Positions 43,574 to 52,515 of a stretch of 64,000 bases of DNA are shown here, piece by piece. The position numbers and the translations under genes were made by a program. A model generated the notes under the pieces. That model made no database searches, was not told the DNA's origin, and saw only the letters and a program-made list of their open reading frames with translations. This DNA is from Mesobacillus harenae (GTDB lineage: Bacteria > Bacillota > Bacilli > Bacillales > Cytobacillaceae): the NCBI RefSeq assembly GCF_013343715.1, contig NZ_JABUNR010000012.1, positions 1-64,000 of the forward strand. Reading direction: 5' to 3'. Each line of letters starts with the position of its first letter. The first letter of the stretch is position 1.

Positions 43574-44182
43574 TTACTCCTTATCCAGAGTTTTAAAAGC
43601 CCTTTCCCTGCGTTTTAACAGTTCTTCCTCTAACCCAAAAGGATCCTGGCCGTCAGGCATATCTTGGTTGTTGATCGCTTCCAGGGACTCATCAATCCAC
43701 TTTAACTCTGCCTCCAGCTTTAATTCTGCGTAGCGGATCCCGAGCATTCCTACACTGTTAATATAAGATTTCTGATTATGACGCCATTCTTTTATATATT
43801 TCAATAAATCTCCAGATTCGTTTTTTCTGGATTCTAGGTGTAATGCGAGCAGATCTAGATCCATTTCACTGTGCCAGGATGCCAGCTTCATAAATAATTC
43901 ATCTTTGATTATCGGGGGGGAAGGAGTCATTCCAAGCCATTTGTCCAATTCGCCCCAACCCTTTTTTGTTAACTCATATAGCTTTTTCTTTCTTCCATCG
44001 GTGTCTGCTTCTATAGTCACAATAAAACCATCAGCTTCAAGCTTTTTCAGTTTAGGATAAAGACTACCATAGCTCATCCCCCAGAACAGCCCCGCAGCCT
44101 TATGTTCAAACTCAGACTTTATATCGTACCCAGAACTTGGCCGAAAACTTATAACCGCTAGAATAGAATGTTCTATTGACAT
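43574..44182 (-). CDS. PadR-family transcriptional regulator
   Basis: The start at 44182 (MSIEHSILAVISFRPSSGYDI) has a TGGAGGG site; the extra 22 codons upstream cross the operator and are rejected. The 202-residue protein has the PadR winged helix (SGYDIKSEFEH, SLYPKLKKLEADGFI) with the wing KKKLYELTKKG, and a C-terminal dimerisation helix domain. PadR repressors usually control a neighbouring exporter and themselves. The MFS gene follows after six bases. Confidence 0.92.
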   Translation of the reverse strand: MSIEHSILAVISFRPSSGYDIKSEFEHKAAGLFWGMSYGSLYPKLKKLEADGFIVTIEADTDGRKKKLYELTKKGWGELDKWLGMTPSPPIIKDELFMKLASWHSEMDLDLLALHLESRKNESGDLLKYIKEWRHNQKSYINSVGMLGIRYAELKLEAELKWIDESLEAINNQDMPDGQDPFGLEEELLKRRERAFKTLDKE

Positions 44183-44194
44183 AAAAACCCTCCA

Positions 44195-44222
44195 TATATC
44201 AACTTGATATATCAATATGATA
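44195..44222 (-). promoter_or_regulatory. Probable PadR operator
   Basis: A 17-bp palindrome TATATCAA-C-TTGATATA (44195-44211) overlaps a second one, TATCA-ATA-TGATA (44210-44222). They lie 13-40 bases upstream of the padR ATG, covering the likely promoter, as expected for autoregulation. Confidence 0.7.
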
Positions 44223-44466
44223 CATTTAAAAATGGAATATTTCAACATTTTTTAATAAACAGTTTTATTTTTTCATTTTAAAAAGGGTTTAAACGCTTCA
44301 GATGTTCGTAAACTCGAAGAATTTTAATTTTGTCTACTGTTTTTTATTTTAAAATTAAGATCGAATAACCAGTGATTGTTACGCTTCTCACGCTGAGTTT
44401 CCACCCTCGGTTCCAAACACCTTTATTACGCTTAATCAATAAATAATGACCTAAAAGTGGCCAACT

Positions 44467-44704
44467 ATGATGACCAAGAATCAATTTAATAAGCGTGATC
44501 ATTTAGAAATGATGGCTATAGATCAATTAGTTGTACACGACCACTTAGTACGTAAGCTTGAGTCAGCCATGGATTGTTCATTCATCTATTGTGTTTACAA
44601 ATCTTTATTCTGAGGTAGCTTGTCCAGTTATTGATCCAGACGTTTTATTTAGGAATGTAATCATCCAATACATAGTAGGCATTCACTCAATGGGTCAACC
44701 ATAA
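44467..44704 (+). pseudogene. Decayed IS1182-type transposase remnant
   Basis: Starting at ATG 44467 the frame reads MMTKNQFNKRDH, MMAIDQLVVHDHLVRKLESA and MDCSFIYCVYKSLF, then stops at 44611-44613. In the +1 frame the reading continues as YSEVACPVIDPDVLFRNVII, QYIVGIHSM and ends at 44702-44704. This is the N-terminus of IS1182-family transposases (IDQLVPxDHLVRKLE...IDPVVLFK...QYLFGI...SMRQT). A single-base frameshift near 44606 and loss of the rest of the gene make it non-functional. The flanking 44223-44460 holds nothing else recognisable. Confidence 0.75.
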
Positions 44705-44741
44705 AAGAGAGGAAATCAGCATTTTCCACCTTTCCAACATC

Positions 44742-44776
44742 AAAGGCAGCGAGGAAAAGCTTCTCGCTGCCTTTTG
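44742..44776 (-). terminator. Terminator of ykuD
   Basis: AAAGGCAGCGAG (44742-44753) and CTCGCTGCCTTT (44763-44774) form a perfect 12-bp stem. Confidence 0.88.
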
Positions 44777-44789
44777 TCGACAATCTGCA

Positions 44790-45287
44790 TTAAGGTTGAA
44801 TGAAGACCTTAGTACCGTTAGGAATCAATCCAGCCAGTTCAAGGACATCTTTGTTAAACATCCGGATGCACCCCTTAGAAACAGACTTACCAATAGACGA
44901 GGGATCGTTAGTCCCATGAATTCCGTAACCCGCCTTTGAAAGGGAAAGCCACATTACTCCGAAGGGCCCGCCAGGATTAGGTTCTCGGTTAACAATAACG
45001 AACTCTCCAACAGGAGTTTGACTGAGCATTTTTCCAATGGCAACTGGATAGCTTTTTGCCGTTTGACCATTTCTAAGGAGGGTGAGCCGTTTACTGTTAA
45101 GACTAACCCGAACTGTATAAGGGATTGAATTGGGGTCAGGAAGCCCAGGGATATTTATCGGCTGTCCAGGATATAGCAGATTAGGATTTGTAACTCCGCT
45201 GTTCGCCTGTAAAATTTCTCTTATCGATCTTCGGTAGTTAACGCTGATGATTCCAAGAGTTTCACCAGGCTTTACTCTATGGATCAT
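44790..45287 (-). CDS. ykuD: L,D-transpeptidase YkuD
   Basis: The start at 45287 ([12 protein letters not shown]) gives 165 residues, the length of B. subtilis YkuD. An N-terminal LysM domain ([21 protein letters not shown] to INIPG) binds peptidoglycan. The catalytic YkuD domain follows, with YGIHGTNDP and SVSKGCIRM holding the catalytic His and Cys. It makes meso-diaminopimelate cross-links, mainly in the spore or stationary-phase wall. No signal peptide is present, as for B. subtilis YkuD. A plain AAAGGC sequence serves as ribosome binding site. Confidence 0.94.
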   Translation of the reverse strand: MIHRVKPGETLGIISVNYRRSIREILQANSGVTNPNLLYPGQPINIPGLPDPNSIPYTVRVSLNSKRLTLLRNGQTAKSYPVAIGKMLSQTPVGEFVIVNREPNPGGPFGVMWLSLSKAGYGIHGTNDPSSIGKSVSKGCIRMFNKDVLELAGLIPNGTKVFIQP

Positions 45288-45656
45288 ACTTATCAGCCTT
45301 TCTTTTCTTTTATGATCAGCATATGCCACGAAAAAGTTCTGTGATAATGGTTTTGGTGTATTGAAATTGTATTGTTAAATTTCAATATTTAACAAGGAGG
45401 CAGAGCTGCAGAGGTCAAATCTGGTCGGATAGAAGTAAAACTCTCCCACACTAGTCCAGAAAACGAGTGTGAACGAGCGATACTCAGAACAACTCTCGAT
45501 GTCAAATAATTTTTTTTAGGTACAAAGTCATGAAAAGAAAAGCGATATAAAAATTTCATCGATATTTGTTGTATTTTGCATGTAATATAGAGTTATAAAT
45601 AACAAGTTCTTGTCCGTATTTCTCGCTTAGCAGGGCAAGTTTTAAGGATGAATCTA
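45288..45656. promoter_or_regulatory. Divergent control region with a palindrome
   Basis: Between ykuD and the GGDEF-EAL gene lies a perfect palindrome: TTGTTAAAT (45372-45380) and ATTTAACAA (45387-45395) with a 6-base centre. It is followed at once by AAGGAGG (45394-45400) but no start codon suits it. The palindrome may be an operator; the regulator is unknown. The remainder is AT-rich with no trusted promoter. Confidence 0.4.
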
Positions 45657-47741
45657 ATGGCCGATATTACGCATGTTTTTACTGATATAGATAACGACTT
45701 TCTTGATAATACCATTTTAAATATTATCTTTAACCATGTTAAAGATATGGTTTTTATAATGAAGGTTGAAGAAGGCCCACGGTTCCAATATGAATTTGCA
45801 AATGAAACAGGCTTATCCCATGCGGGAATGACAAAGGCTTGTTTCAAAAAAACCATCAATGAAGTCTTACCGAAGGATCGAGCTGTTCCTCTTCAAGCTG
45901 AATATGAACGTGTTCTAATAGTTAAAGACACAGTTACTTTTTTTGATGAAATAACATTGAGTGAAGAAAAGACAGTATATACTGAGACAATTTTAACTCC
46001 TGTTAAGGATGACAAAGGTTCTATAAACTATATAGTTGCTGTAACGAGAGATGTTACGGAAAAGTTATTGGAAAAGAAGCAGCTGATCGAAAGTGAGCAG
46101 CGCTATCGCTCACTTGTTGAAAATAGCCTAGATGCCGTCTTTTCGATTGACTTGGAAGGTATGATACTTGAAGTTAACCCTGCGGCTGTAGGGTTTTCAG
46201 GACATACAGCCAAGCAGTTATCGGGAAAAAAAATCTCTAGCTTTGTCTCAAAAAAAGATCAGCATACATTCAAAATGCTGATAGCTCATACACAAGCAGG
46301 TTTTGCTCTAGAATCCTTAGATTGCCGGTTTTTACATCGCTTAGGACATCATTTAACCGTACATATAAAAACAGTTCCCATTGTTATTCACGCTGAAATA
46401 AAGGGAATTTATGTCATCATTAGAGATATGTCTGAACACGCCAAGAGTGCTGAAACAATTAAATATATGGCGTTTCATGATCAGCTTACAGGCTTGTTGA
46501 ACAGAAGGGCATTGCTTGATGATCTAGATGAATTAATAGCGGGAGCTAAAACGGGCAGGGAATTCGCACTATTGTCGATCGACCTTGATAGATTTAAATA
46601 CCTAAATGATACATTTGGGCACTTGGTTGGCGATCGAATCTTAAAGAAAGTAGCCGAAAGGTTAATTGAAAATCAATGTTCAGATTGCCGGGTCTACCGC
46701 CAGGGCGGGGATGAGTTTATAATTTTACTTAAACGTTCAGGACGAAAGTTTGCAGGTGCATTCGCTCAAAAAATATTATCATCGTTTGCTGAATCCTTTT
46801 ATTTATATGCCCAGGAATACTATATTTCTCCTAGTATCGGAATCAGTATTTTCCCTAATGATGGAAAGGATCCAGATACACTGCTAAGAAATTCGGATGA
46901 AGCCTTGTTTCGGGTTAAAGAAAAAGGAAAAGCTCATTTTCAGTTTTATCGCTCTGATATGAACCCGTCTTTTATCAATGTTATATCTCTTGAAACCCAG
47001 TTGCGAAAAGCCATTGAGAGGAATGAATTAAAGCTGTTTTATCAGCCTCAGGTTCAATTATTTACAAATAAAATAAATAGTTTTGAAGCATTACTTCGAT
47101 GGGACAGCCCAGAGCTGGGACTGATTAACCCGGCTGACTTTATTCCTTTAGCCGAAGATACAGGCTTGATTACCCCAATCGGAAAATGGGTGATTGATCA
47201 GGCCTGCCGGCAAATAAAAGCTTGGAACGAGATGTCTGAACAGTCAATCCGCGTTGCTGTCAATATTTCTCCTCAGCAATTTCCACAGAGTCTAGTCGGA
47301 TTTATAGGAGAAACCCTTGAGAAATACGGTGTGCCGTGGGGAACACTGGAAATTGAGATAAGAGAGGGGGCAATGCAAGATACCAAGGAAACTATTCCGA
47401 TCCTCAAGAAATTAAAGGAATTAGGAGTAACCATTTCAGTAGATGATTTTGGAACGGGTTATTCGTCTCTTCACTATATAAAACAGTTTCCGATTGATGT
47501 ATTAAAAATTGATCGGGCCTTTGTACAGGATGTACTTATCAACGAAAAGGATTCAGCTATTATTACAACGATTATTCACCTGGGAAATAGTCTCGGTTTA
47601 GAGGTTGTAGCTGAGGGGGTAGAGAACAAGGACCAGGCGGCATTTTTGTTGAAGGCAAGCTGCGGGAAAGCACAGGGATTTTATTTTGCTCGCCCATTAC
47701 CAGCAAAGGAAGCAGAGAAAGTATTTATTCGAAGACAATAA
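45657..47741 (+). CDS. PAS-GGDEF-EAL cyclic-di-GMP protein
   Basis: ATG 45657 is 10 bases from AAGG and is preferred to ATG 45648. The 694-residue cytoplasmic protein has two PAS domains (about 20-135 and 145-260), then GGDEF (Gly350-Phe354, in YRQGGDEFIIL) and EAL (Glu477-Leu479, in SFEALLRW). Both motifs look able to bind substrate: DDFGTGYSSL, LKIDRAFV, AEGVE and QGFYFARPL are kept. In the loop usually EITE it has EIREG, an odd Arg in place of Thr. It may make or degrade c-di-GMP depending on the PAS signal. No membrane helices. Confidence 0.93.
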   Translation: MADITHVFTDIDNDFLDNTILNIIFNHVKDMVFIMKVEEGPRFQYEFANETGLSHAGMTKACFKKTINEVLPKDRAVPLQAEYERVLIVKDTVTFFDEITLSEEKTVYTETILTPVKDDKGSINYIVAVTRDVTEKLLEKKQLIESEQRYRSLVENSLDAVFSIDLEGMILEVNPAAVGFSGHTAKQLSGKKISSFVSKKDQHTFKMLIAHTQAGFALESLDCRFLHRLGHHLTVHIKTVPIVIHAEIKGIYVIIRDMSEHAKSAETIKYMAFHDQLTGLLNRRALLDDLDELIAGAKTGREFALLSIDLDRFKYLNDTFGHLVGDRILKKVAERLIENQCSDCRVYRQGGDEFIILLKRSGRKFAGAFAQKILSSFAESFYLYAQEYYISPSIGISIFPNDGKDPDTLLRNSDEALFRVKEKGKAHFQFYRSDMNPSFINVISLETQLRKAIERNELKLFYQPQVQLFTNKINSFEALLRWDSPELGLINPADFIPLAEDTGLITPIGKWVIDQACRQIKAWNEMSEQSIRVAVNISPQQFPQSLVGFIGETLEKYGVPWGTLEIEIREGAMQDTKETIPILKKLKELGVTISVDDFGTGYSSLHYIKQFPIDVLKIDRAFVQDVLINEKDSAIITTIIHLGNSLGLEVVAEGVENKDQAAFLLKASCGKAQGFYFARPLPAKEAEKVFIRRQ

Positions 47742-47768
47742 AAGGCAGCCAGCCGGCTGCCTTTTTAC
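47741..47768 (+). terminator. Terminator after the GGDEF-EAL gene
   Basis: AAAGGCAGCC and GGCTGCCTTT around an AGCC loop, followed by T residues; it begins at the stop codon. Confidence 0.88.
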
Positions 47769-47793
47769 TTTGTGTAGTTAATTTATCTTTCCT

Positions 47794-48675
47794 CTATTGT
47801 TCTTCAGACCTTAACGTAAAGACGGTTAGTTCAGGCCGTGAAAGAAACCGAAAGGGTAAACGAGTTGTACCCAAACCTCTGTTAACATAAGCCGTTAAAG
47901 GTGATTCAGTGCCTAACGTATAAAAACCTTCATAATATTTTTCTGCGTATGGAGGTTTAACGAGCGGTCCAATGAAAGGAAGCTGAATTTGGCCTCCATG
48001 GCTGTGTCCGCTGAGTTGCAATTGCACATCAAATCCTGAAGCAGCATCAGCTATATCAGGAGCATGGGCTAATAAAATCGTGTATGAATTGTCAGGTACC
48101 ATTGCTTTTGCTTCCTGAATGTCAGGTGTCCCCAGCATGGCATCATCTACTCCGATCACCCAGATCTTACTCCCGTCCAAAAGCGTGATTGGTTCCCCAT
48201 TATTCATCAGCAAGGTGAAGCCAGAACGCTCCATCATATCGCGATATATATCTGAACCATACCCGCCATGATCATGATTTCCGTAAATCGAAAACCTTCC
48301 TAAAGGAGCTTGTAAACGGCTCAGTTCTTTAACTGCACCATCGATATTTTGGTATTCATTAGGTTTGTCCATTAGGTCACCTGTAAAAAAAATAATATCA
48401 GGATTCAATTTATTAATACGGCCCACTAATTCCGACAGTTCATTCAAATCGTATTGGAAGCCAAGATGGGTATCACTAAACTGAATGATTTTAACACCAT
48501 CAAAACTAGATGGGATTCGGATATGCCGGATTTCATGTTGAGTTATATCCAGCATGTGAGGTTCAATATTCCGAGCATAAAAGTATCCACCCGACGCAGC
48601 AGCCCCTGCACCGATTAGTCCGCCAAATATTCTTTTTAAAAACGATCTCCTCGTCATTTCTTCGGACATAATCAT
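47794..48675 (-). CDS. ykuE: Tat-exported metallophosphoesterase YkuE
   Basis: A 293-residue protein with an N-terminal twin-arginine motif, TRRSFLKR, and a hydrophobic stretch GGLIGAGAAASGG. The calcineurin-like core has the metal ligands SDTHLG, FTGDLMD, YGNHDHG, and LAHAP and GHSHGGQ. In B. subtilis YkuE is exported by TatAyCy and is retained in the wall as a metal-dependent phosphoesterase. ATG 48675 has only a modest ribosome binding site; ATG 48669 is an alternative. Confidence 0.9.
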   Translation of the reverse strand: MIMSEEMTRRSFLKRIFGGLIGAGAAASGGYFYARNIEPHMLDITQHEIRHIRIPSSFDGVKIIQFSDTHLGFQYDLNELSELVGRINKLNPDIIFFTGDLMDKPNEYQNIDGAVKELSRLQAPLGRFSIYGNHDHGGYGSDIYRDMMERSGFTLLMNNGEPITLLDGSKIWVIGVDDAMLGTPDIQEAKAMVPDNSYTILLAHAPDIADAASGFDVQLQLSGHSHGGQIQLPFIGPLVKPPYAEKYYEGFYTLGTESPLTAYVNRGLGTTRLPFRFLSRPELTVFTLRSEEQ

Positions 48676-48795
48676 CGACCAGCCTAACTTTAAATTTCAC
48701 ATTTTATATACTATCAGACAATAAAATAAAAATGAAGAAAAACTATTTCCAGTAAATAATACACAAAGAAATCCAGTATGGTTAATGGCAGACTA

Positions 48796-48826
48796 AAAAG
48801 CTGAGGAAGGCTTTCCTCAGCTTTGG
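48796..48826 (-). terminator. Terminator of the C39-type protease gene
   Basis: AAAGCTGAGGAA and TTCCTCAGCTTT form a near-perfect stem; on the minus strand it ends in TTTTTAG. Confidence 0.85.
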
Positions 48827-48839
48827 TAAACTACTTGGG

Positions 48840-49601
48840 TTATTTGTAACTGATTGCTCTGGAACTTAATGCTTTCCAGGAAGAAATAAATTGCTCTCTT
48901 TCAACCTTGACTTTTTGCTTGCCAGATAAAGGATCATTTAGGTAAACAAATTCAGCATCGAATCCAACAAGCACGACAGCATGCAAATCTAAAGGAGTCT
49001 TTATAAGCTGTTTGCCGTGCTCCCAAGCTTCCCAGCGGTCAGGCAGTCTATAGTCACCAGTAGTCCAAACAACTACAGGAAAGCCTCTGCCAACGTGTTT
49101 AAGAACGTCTTTGAATGGCTGGCCAGTCAAATTAACAGCCCTTCTTGGCAAGTACTCATTAACCAATTTTTCCATGGGTTTATCGAAGACTGCGTATCCT
49201 GGCTTATTGCCTTTCATATCTCCTACAAATCCTACTGCAGGATCTCCCCATTTCAAAATGTCCCCGCTTGGGGATTTGACAATCGGATCGGGGTCTTTTG
49301 CAATTTTTTGATATAGCTCCATCTTACTGACATTAACACCGGCATAGTGAAGAACCATGCTTAAACTTGTTACCTCACAACCGTATTTCAACTCAGGATT
49401 TTGTTTAATTAGCGGAACGCTGAGCAAAACACTCTGGTTTTTCTCGGCCGACTCAAAGGTTAGAGGATTAAGGAATTGTTTTTCACTAACCACCAATTCT
49501 TTTTTACTCTCAGTTAATACTGTTGCTTCCTGCTCTTCAGACAGGTTATGTCCGCATCCTAGCAAAGGAATCAGGGCGCTGATGAGGTACCATTTGTTCA
49601 T
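48840..49601 (-). CDS. Secreted C39-type cysteine peptidase, probable lipoprotein
   Basis: The start at 49601 lies nine bases after AAGGG; ATG 49610 is too close to that site. The 253-residue product has a short signal with a lipobox-like LLGCGHN near residue 16. The papain-like C39_2 domain shows the catalytic Cys in KYGCEVTSLSMVLHYAG, the His in LDLHAVVLVGFD and the Asp/Asn in VYLNDPLSG. Bacillus YvpB is a relative. It is likely an extracytoplasmic peptidase with unknown target. It sits between ykuE and ykuI. Confidence 0.82.
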   Translation of the reverse strand: MNKWYLISALIPLLGCGHNLSEEQEATVLTESKKELVVSEKQFLNPLTFESAEKNQSVLLSVPLIKQNPELKYGCEVTSLSMVLHYAGVNVSKMELYQKIAKDPDPIVKSPSGDILKWGDPAVGFVGDMKGNKPGYAVFDKPMEKLVNEYLPRRAVNLTGQPFKDVLKHVGRGFPVVVWTTGDYRLPDRWEAWEHGKQLIKTPLDLHAVVLVGFDAEFVYLNDPLSGKQKVKVEREQFISSWKALSSRAISYK

Positions 49602-49785
49602 TAAAAACATCCCTTCATCAGGGCTCTATCCATATTATTGTGCTTCGGAGCAAACTTATGTTATGAGGAAACTGGCAACTAAGAAATGAATATGAAGGAG
49701 AGAACTTAAAGCGTAAAATACTACGGAAATATTCTGAAATAGATTATAATATACAGAAAAGATTTTATGGAGGGAGGGGAAACGG

Positions 49786-51003
49786 ATGGATATATTAGAT
49801 GTTCTAACAGATCTAGAGAACGTTGTCCCTTTTTTTCAGCCGATTTTTAGTGCTGATGAACATCGGATTATCGGATATGAAATTTTAGGGAGATATCACT
49901 CACCTGACTCAGGTGTAGTAAGTCTGGGGCCTTTTTTCTTAGATAGCCAAATACCTGAGGAATATAGACTTGAGGTTGATAATACGGTTTTAATTAAAGC
50001 ATTAAACAAATCATTGATGCTCGAAAAAGATATGCTGTTATTTATCAACCGGGATGCTGATATCTTAATGCTGGATGACGGAGAGCAGTTTTTGGAACAG
50101 ATCCTCCAATTTTCTAAACAAGGAATCTCTCCTGATCGGATTGTATTAGAGATCTCGGCACGTAACTATATTGGGGAATTGGAACATCTCGACCATTTAT
50201 TAAATTATTACCGGACATATGGAATAAAAATTGCTTTCGACAAAATAGGTGATGACAGCAGCCATTTGGATCGGATTGGACAGCTTTCGCCTGATATTCT
50301 AAAAGTGAATTTGCAGGTTCTCCGTTCGACTGCAGCCGGCGCAGCCTATCGCGACATTTTATATAGCCTTTCGTTATTGGCAAGGAAAATTGGAGCAACT
50401 TTATTGTTTGAGAATATCGAAACAAGCTTTCAGCTGCAGTTTGCCTGGAAAAACGGCGGACATTACTATCAAGGTTATTATTTATGTCCCCCTGAGGAAG
50501 AATTCTCTCCTAGGAATATTCTAAAAGAGAAGCTTAGAGGTGAGTGTCATTCCTTTATCTTGTCTGAGAAAAAGAAGCTGGAGCAGCTATTTTCGTTGAC
50601 GAATGATCTGCAGGAAAGGATACAGGACCTTCTCGCTAAAATGAAGAAGCAGCAAAGTTACGCAGAATTGCTTCGGTCCTTAAGTGGAGGTTTGGAAGGA
50701 ATTGCTTTTCGTATGTATATCTGTGATGAAGACGGTTTTCAGCTGTCACCCAATCTTTTTAGAAACATCCGGGAGTGGGAGCTCCAGTCAGCATACATCG
50801 AGAAAAACTGGAGTTGGCGTCCTTACTTTTTGGAAAATATTATTCGGATGCGCTACGGGAAGAAAGGGATTTTATCGGATCGCTACAGCGACATTGAAAC
50901 TGGGGAAATTATCAGGACCTTCTCTTGCCCATTGGCAGATAAAGACTTTTTATTTGTAGACCTCTCGTCGACATACTTATATTCACGCGAAGGAATGCTA
51001 TAA
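49786..51003 (+). CDS. ykuI: YkuI, degenerate EAL-domain protein
   Basis: AGGGAGGGGAA precedes ATG 49786. The 405-residue cytoplasmic protein has an EAL fold (about 1-250) followed by a helix and a PAS-like C-terminal domain (about 285-405). The catalytic motifs are altered: YEILGR at the EAL site, and FDKIGDDSS where active phosphodiesterases have DDFGTG. B. subtilis YkuI binds c-di-GMP but shows no hydrolysis, so this is probably an effector. It is monocistronic, with a small membrane gene 77 bases downstream. Confidence 0.93.
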   Translation: MDILDVLTDLENVVPFFQPIFSADEHRIIGYEILGRYHSPDSGVVSLGPFFLDSQIPEEYRLEVDNTVLIKALNKSLMLEKDMLLFINRDADILMLDDGEQFLEQILQFSKQGISPDRIVLEISARNYIGELEHLDHLLNYYRTYGIKIAFDKIGDDSSHLDRIGQLSPDILKVNLQVLRSTAAGAAYRDILYSLSLLARKIGATLLFENIETSFQLQFAWKNGGHYYQGYYLCPPEEEFSPRNILKEKLRGECHSFILSEKKKLEQLFSLTNDLQERIQDLLAKMKKQQSYAELLRSLSGGLEGIAFRMYICDEDGFQLSPNLFRNIREWELQSAYIEKNWSWRPYFLENIIRMRYGKKGILSDRYSDIETGEIIRTFSCPLADKDFLFVDLSSTYLYSREGML

Positions 51004-51080
51004 TAACCGGCTGTTTGTATAGGAACTCAATAAAAAAGCCACTCTATGCTTAAGAGCCTTCTTAAGGAGGAATGGTGCTA

Positions 51081-51317
51081 ATGAGTTTGTATATGATGAT
51101 ACTCGCGGGAATAGGTGCAGGAATCTTGCTTGTTTCGTTTTTTTATACATTGTCGTTGTTCAGGTCGCGTGGTGTAGTGGCTGAGCATGACTCTAAAATC
51201 CCTGAAAATGTGCAAGAACATCCTTATTTACGAAATCCTGTCTTCCTCACTTATATAATTGCTGCAGCCCTCGTCGGTCTTTTAATCATCATTTATGCAT
51301 TTTCTGGCCCCTGGTAA
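51081..51317 (+). CDS. Small membrane protein, 78 aa
   Basis: ATG 51081 sits ten bases after AAGGAGG; ATG 51072 is too close. Two hydrophobic helices (MMILAGIGAGILLVSFFYTL and FLTYIIAAALVGLLIIIYAF) flank a 30-residue hydrophilic loop with PENVQEHPYLRNP. No family recognised. The gene ends inside a terminator hairpin. Confidence 0.7.
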   Translation: MSLYMMILAGIGAGILLVSFFYTLSLFRSRGVVAEHDSKIPENVQEHPYLRNPVFLTYIIAAALVGLLIIIYAFSGPW

Positions 51318-51340
51318 TTCTAAATTACCTGGGGCTGTTT
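51307..51340 (+). terminator. Terminator of the small membrane gene
   Basis: GCCCCTGGTAATT (51307-51319) and AATTACCTGGGGC (51323-51335) form a 13-bp stem with one mismatch, overlapping the stop codon, followed by TGTTTC. Confidence 0.8.
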
Positions 51341-51554
51341 CTATTTATAATTTTATAATTGGGGCCTATTCTATCTTATTTGACAAGCCCTTTCACTTTA
51401 TGTGTGTTTTTTCGAGCGTTAATTTGGGTATCAGGAAGATAAGGTAAATTTAATGTCAGATGATAAGGTAATTTTACGAACGATATATTGTTTTTTGACG
51501 CAAAATTGTTGATAGAATAGGAATTACTTAAGTTTTACTAAAGGGGAGAACAAG

Positions 51555-52244
51555 ATGGACAAGCGCCCGGCATTATTGTTACTGCTCATTTTTTTATTAC
51601 TTCCTTACCACGCAAGTGCTGATTCTAATTTCGACGATAAAAATGAAGTATTTGGCTTTTTAAAGTCAGCTTTTCAGGCCCAAGTATCGCTGAGTGAAAA
51701 GAACCGGACAATGCAGGAAGTTGATGCTGTATTAGATGAATATTTTTCACAATCGTATAAAGAACTGTTCAAACAGGAAAATTTAGTGCAAGAGGGGAAT
51801 TCTTATCGTACATATGGATCAGATTTTGCCCCCTATTATATTCCTTTCTACAACTTTTCGGATAAAACAAAGGTTATAGAGGATGAGGGGAAGATCTATG
51901 TGGTTGAGTTTTTTTCTGGAGATCACGAAGGTCCTGTCAATTATGAGGACCATTATGAGGGCCTGCTGTTAGAAAAGGAAAGCGAAAAGTGGAAAGTTGC
52001 GGAGTACATGTTTGATAACATTCCGGAATCTGTGCTTGAAAAAGGTTTTCCAGTGGAAAATGAAGTAAAGGATGATCTTGATTTAACAGTTCTGTCTGCC
52101 GATCCTTTTTCGTCGATTTCCAATTCTGGCCCCGCGTTTAGTCCATCAAAAAAGCTAATTTTCTTTTTATCTCTAACGGGTAAAGGGGTTAAACAAAAAT
52201 ATTTAGCATCTGTAAATCGTGACTTTTATGTAGCCTGGCAATAA
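51555..52244 (+). CDS. Exported DUF3993-like protein
   Basis: AAAGGGGAGAA precedes ATG 51555. A signal peptide (MDKRPALLLLLIFLLLPYHASAD, cleavage near residue 22) is followed by a 205-residue mature part. The block NRTMQEVDAVLDEYFSQSY and YGSDFAPYYIPFYNF resemble DUF3993, a Bacillus-only exported family of unknown function, as I recall it. The gene converges on a glutaredoxin gene, and the two share a terminator that overlaps both stop codons. Confidence 0.6.
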   Translation: MDKRPALLLLLIFLLLPYHASADSNFDDKNEVFGFLKSAFQAQVSLSEKNRTMQEVDAVLDEYFSQSYKELFKQENLVQEGNSYRTYGSDFAPYYIPFYNFSDKTKVIEDEGKIYVVEFFSGDHEGPVNYEDHYEGLLLEKESEKWKVAEYMFDNIPESVLEKGFPVENEVKDDLDLTVLSADPFSSISNSGPAFSPSKKLIFFLSLTGKGVKQKYLASVNRDFYVAWQ

Positions 52245-52276
52245 ACTAAGGTGTCCCAAAAGGGACACCTTAGTTT
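52243..52276. terminator. Bidirectional terminator overlapping both stop codons
   Basis: AAACTAAGGTGTCCC and GGGACACCTTAGTTT form a perfect 15-bp stem around AAAA. The stem itself includes both the plus-strand stop (52242-52244) and the minus-strand stop (52270-52272). Confidence 0.9.
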
Positions 52277-52506
52277 ATTCTTAATACCTCTTTAAGGCGT
52301 GGAAGGTCAAATCCGGTAATAATCTGTTCTCCAACAATAACTGCAGGTGTAGAGGACAGTCTGTAACCATCTAAGAACTCCTTCTTGGCGGACGGATTTT
52401 CACTTATATTTCGTTCTTCAAACGCAACCCCGGATTCCTGAAGAAATAATTTAACGATTTGGCAGGTAGGGCACTCGTTTTGAGAATATACTACTACTTT
52501 ATCCAT
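52270..52506 (-). CDS. Glutaredoxin-family protein
   Basis: A 78-residue thioredoxin-fold protein with the dithiol CPTC near the N-terminus (SQNECPTCQIV), the cis-proline in STPAVIVG and the GFD end of the family. It is a likely thiol-disulfide or NrdH-like reductant. The MBL-fold gene ends nine bases upstream, so they are co-transcribed. Partner reductase unknown. Confidence 0.88.
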   Translation of the reverse strand: MDKVVVYSQNECPTCQIVKLFLQESGVAFEERNISENPSAKKEFLDGYRLSSTPAVIVGEQIITGFDLPRLKEVLRIN

Positions 52507-52515
52507 TGAATTAGC

